Of a DNA stretch of 6,405 nt, positions 5,603 to 6,405 are shown in pieces. The DNA is from an uncultured Myxococcales bacterium (GTDB lineage Bacteria; Myxococcota_A; Polyangia; Polyangiales; Polyangiaceae): positions 1 through 6,405 of the forward strand of contig CALKVG010000146.1 in the NCBI GenBank assembly GCA_937998045.1, in the 5' to 3' direction. The notes below the pieces were generated by a model. That model saw nothing but the letters and a program-made list of their open reading frames with translations. It made no database searches and had not been told where the DNA came from. The translations under genes and the position numbers were made by a program. Position 1 is the stretch's first letter; the number at the start of each line of letters is the position of its first letter.

Positions 5603-5845
5603 TTACTTGTGACGGTAGGTGATGCGGCCACGGCTGGGGTCGTACGGGCTTACCTCTACGGTCACGCGGTCGCCTGGAAGGATGCGGATGTAAAACTGCC
5701 TCATCCTGCCGCTGATCGTCGCGAGCACGAAGAGACCGTTGTCGCACTTCACGCGGAACATGGCGTTCGGCAGCGCCTCTTGCACGACGCCGTCGAACTC
5801 CAGCTTGTCGCCTTTCGGCTCTTTCCGCTCGCGACGCTCGCTCAT
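5603..5845 (-). CDS. infA: Translation initiation factor IF-1
   Basis: IF-1 occupies the 30S A site during initiation and works with IF-2 and IF-3. The 80-residue product is a single S1-type OB fold from about 15 to the end. Hallmarks are GVVQEALPNAMFRV at 19-32, LATISGRMRQFYIRILPGDR at 41-60, and VSPYDPSRGRITYRHK at 65-80. The usual length is about 72; the extra residues are a charged N-terminus (MSERRERKEPKGDK). ATG at 5845 is preceded by AAGGA about 9 nt upstream. It lies 20 nt after adk, with no map gene (methionine aminopeptidase) between them, unlike many bacterial spc operons. Confidence 0.97.
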   Translation of the reverse strand: MSERRERKEPKGDKLEFDGVVQEALPNAMFRVKCDNGLFVLATISGRMRQFYIRILPGDRVTVEVSPYDPSRGRITYRHK

Positions 5846-5865
5846 AAAGGCAGGTCCTTGTGGCC

Positions 5866-6405
5866 CTAGGGGGCACCGAGCGCCTCGAGGACGCGCGCAG
5901 TAACCTCATCTACCGTGCCTACTCCATTGATTCGTTTGAGAATGCCGCTCCTCTCGTAGAAAGGGAGAAGCGCGGCGGTCATGGCCTCGTATGTGTCGAG
6001 GCGCTTCTGGACGACCTCCTCGTGGTCGTCCTCCCGATGCTCCAGGACGGCGTCCGGGGGGGGAGGGTTGTACTTCAAGTGGTAAATCTGTCCAGTGCGT
6101 TTGTCGGTCCGCCGCATCACTGCTCGTTCGAGCAGGAGGACTGGCGGAACCTCGAGGGCGACGACGGCGTCGAGCTTCTGCCCCCGAGACTCGAGCAGGT
6201 CAGCGAGCGCGGTCGCTTGCCGCACGGTCCGCGGAAACCCGTCGAGCAGACAGCCGAGTGCGCAGTCGGGTTGGCCCGTTCGCTCGCCGATGAGGCCGAT
6301 GACCGCCTCGTCCGGAACGAGGGCTCCCTTCGCCATGCGGACGACGAGCTCCGCGGGCAGCTTCCCGGCGGCGATCTGCGCCTGGATCTCAGCCTGGATC
6401 TGGGC
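5866..6405 (-). CDS. adk: Adenylate kinase, C-terminal 179 residues (partial)
   Basis: Adenylate kinase catalyses ATP + AMP = 2 ADP in the cytosol. The frame is open to the right edge, so the start, P-loop and STGDMLR-type AMP-binding segment lie outside. Within the fragment (numbered from the edge) are LVPDEAVIGLI at 29-39, the signature LLDGFPRT at 53-60, and a LID region at about 97-131 with TGQIYHLKYNPPPPD and HREDDHEE. These are followed by VQKRLDTYE at 132-140 and a C-terminal helix ending LEALGAP. The LID lacks the four-cysteine zinc site of many bacterial enzymes; its wording recalls the zinc-free LID seen in plant-type adenylate kinases. The ATG at 6336 is internal to the domain and is not the start. 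Residues 1-12 form a repeat, AQIQ-AEIQ-AQIA, discussed separately. It usually follows secY, and here it heads directly into infA. Confidence 0.95.
   Translation of the reverse strand, partial: AQIQAEIQAQIAAGKLPAELVVRMAKGALVPDEAVIGLIGERTGQPDCALGCLLDGFPRTVRQATALADLLESRGQKLDAVVALEVPPVLLLERAVMRRTDKRTGQIYHLKYNPPPPDAVLEHREDDHEEVVQKRLDTYEAMTAALLPFYERSGILKRINGVGTVDEVTARVLEALGAP
6370..6405 (-). repeat. 12-nt in-frame tandem repeat in adk
   Basis: Three consecutive 12-nt units on the minus strand, GCCCAGATCCAG (6405-6394), GCTGAGATCCAG (6393-6382) and GCGCAGATCGCC (6381-6370), encode AQIQ, AEIQ and AQIA. They differ from one another at only two to four positions. The array touches the window edge and may continue. 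It lies where adenylate kinases normally have a short helix after the AMP-binding GD[ML]LR motif. Confidence 0.75.

Noticed and set aside
5846..5860. Small AAGG/CCTT stem over the infA ribosome-binding site
   Set aside because: A 4-bp stem is too weak to support a regulatory claim.

Overview
The window is a GC-rich piece of a bacterial chromosome. It carries the distal half of the spc/alpha ribosomal-protein region on the minus strand and, beyond a small plus-strand gene, a minus-strand lipid A gene. From right to left along the direction of transcription the order is adk (cut by the window edge), infA, rpmJ, rpsM, rpsK, rpsD, rpoA, rplQ. Then comes acyP on the plus strand, converging on rplQ, followed by lpxC and a secreted, probably outer-membrane protein on the minus strand that runs off the left edge. 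LpxC implies a Gram-negative, lipid A-making organism. The high GC, the lysine/alanine-rich tails and the Myxococcus-like feel of the proteins suggest Myxococcota (former Deltaproteobacteria), possibly Polyangia. That assignment is inference from memory, not a search result.

Right part (about 2.0-6.4 kb): this is a translation/transcription operon. Adk interconverts adenine nucleotides, IF-1 and S13/S11/S4 serve initiation and 30S assembly, L36 and L17 belong to the 50S, and RpoA is the alpha subunit of RNA polymerase. Gaps from adk to rpsK are short (11-41 nt), but wider gaps precede rpsD (166 nt) and rpoA (124 nt), and a strong GC stem-loop lies between rpoA and rplQ (79-nt gap). No map gene stands between adk and infA.

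Left part (1-1.86 kb): acyP (acylphosphatase) and lpxC are divergent across a 128-nt spacer that holds a perfect 12-bp inverted repeat ending exactly at the lpxC ribosome-binding site. Two nucleotides after the lpxC stop a GTG-started gene with a signal peptide begins, its ribosome-binding site lying inside the lpxC C-terminal codons.

Most of the window is conserved housekeeping DNA. I found no defence system, mobile element, tRNA, rRNA or CRISPR. The points worth a second look are regulatory structures in leaders and spacers, an in-frame 12-nt tandem repeat in adk, and lineage-specific insertions and tails on ribosomal and polymerase proteins. I see no evidence for a new multi-gene system here.
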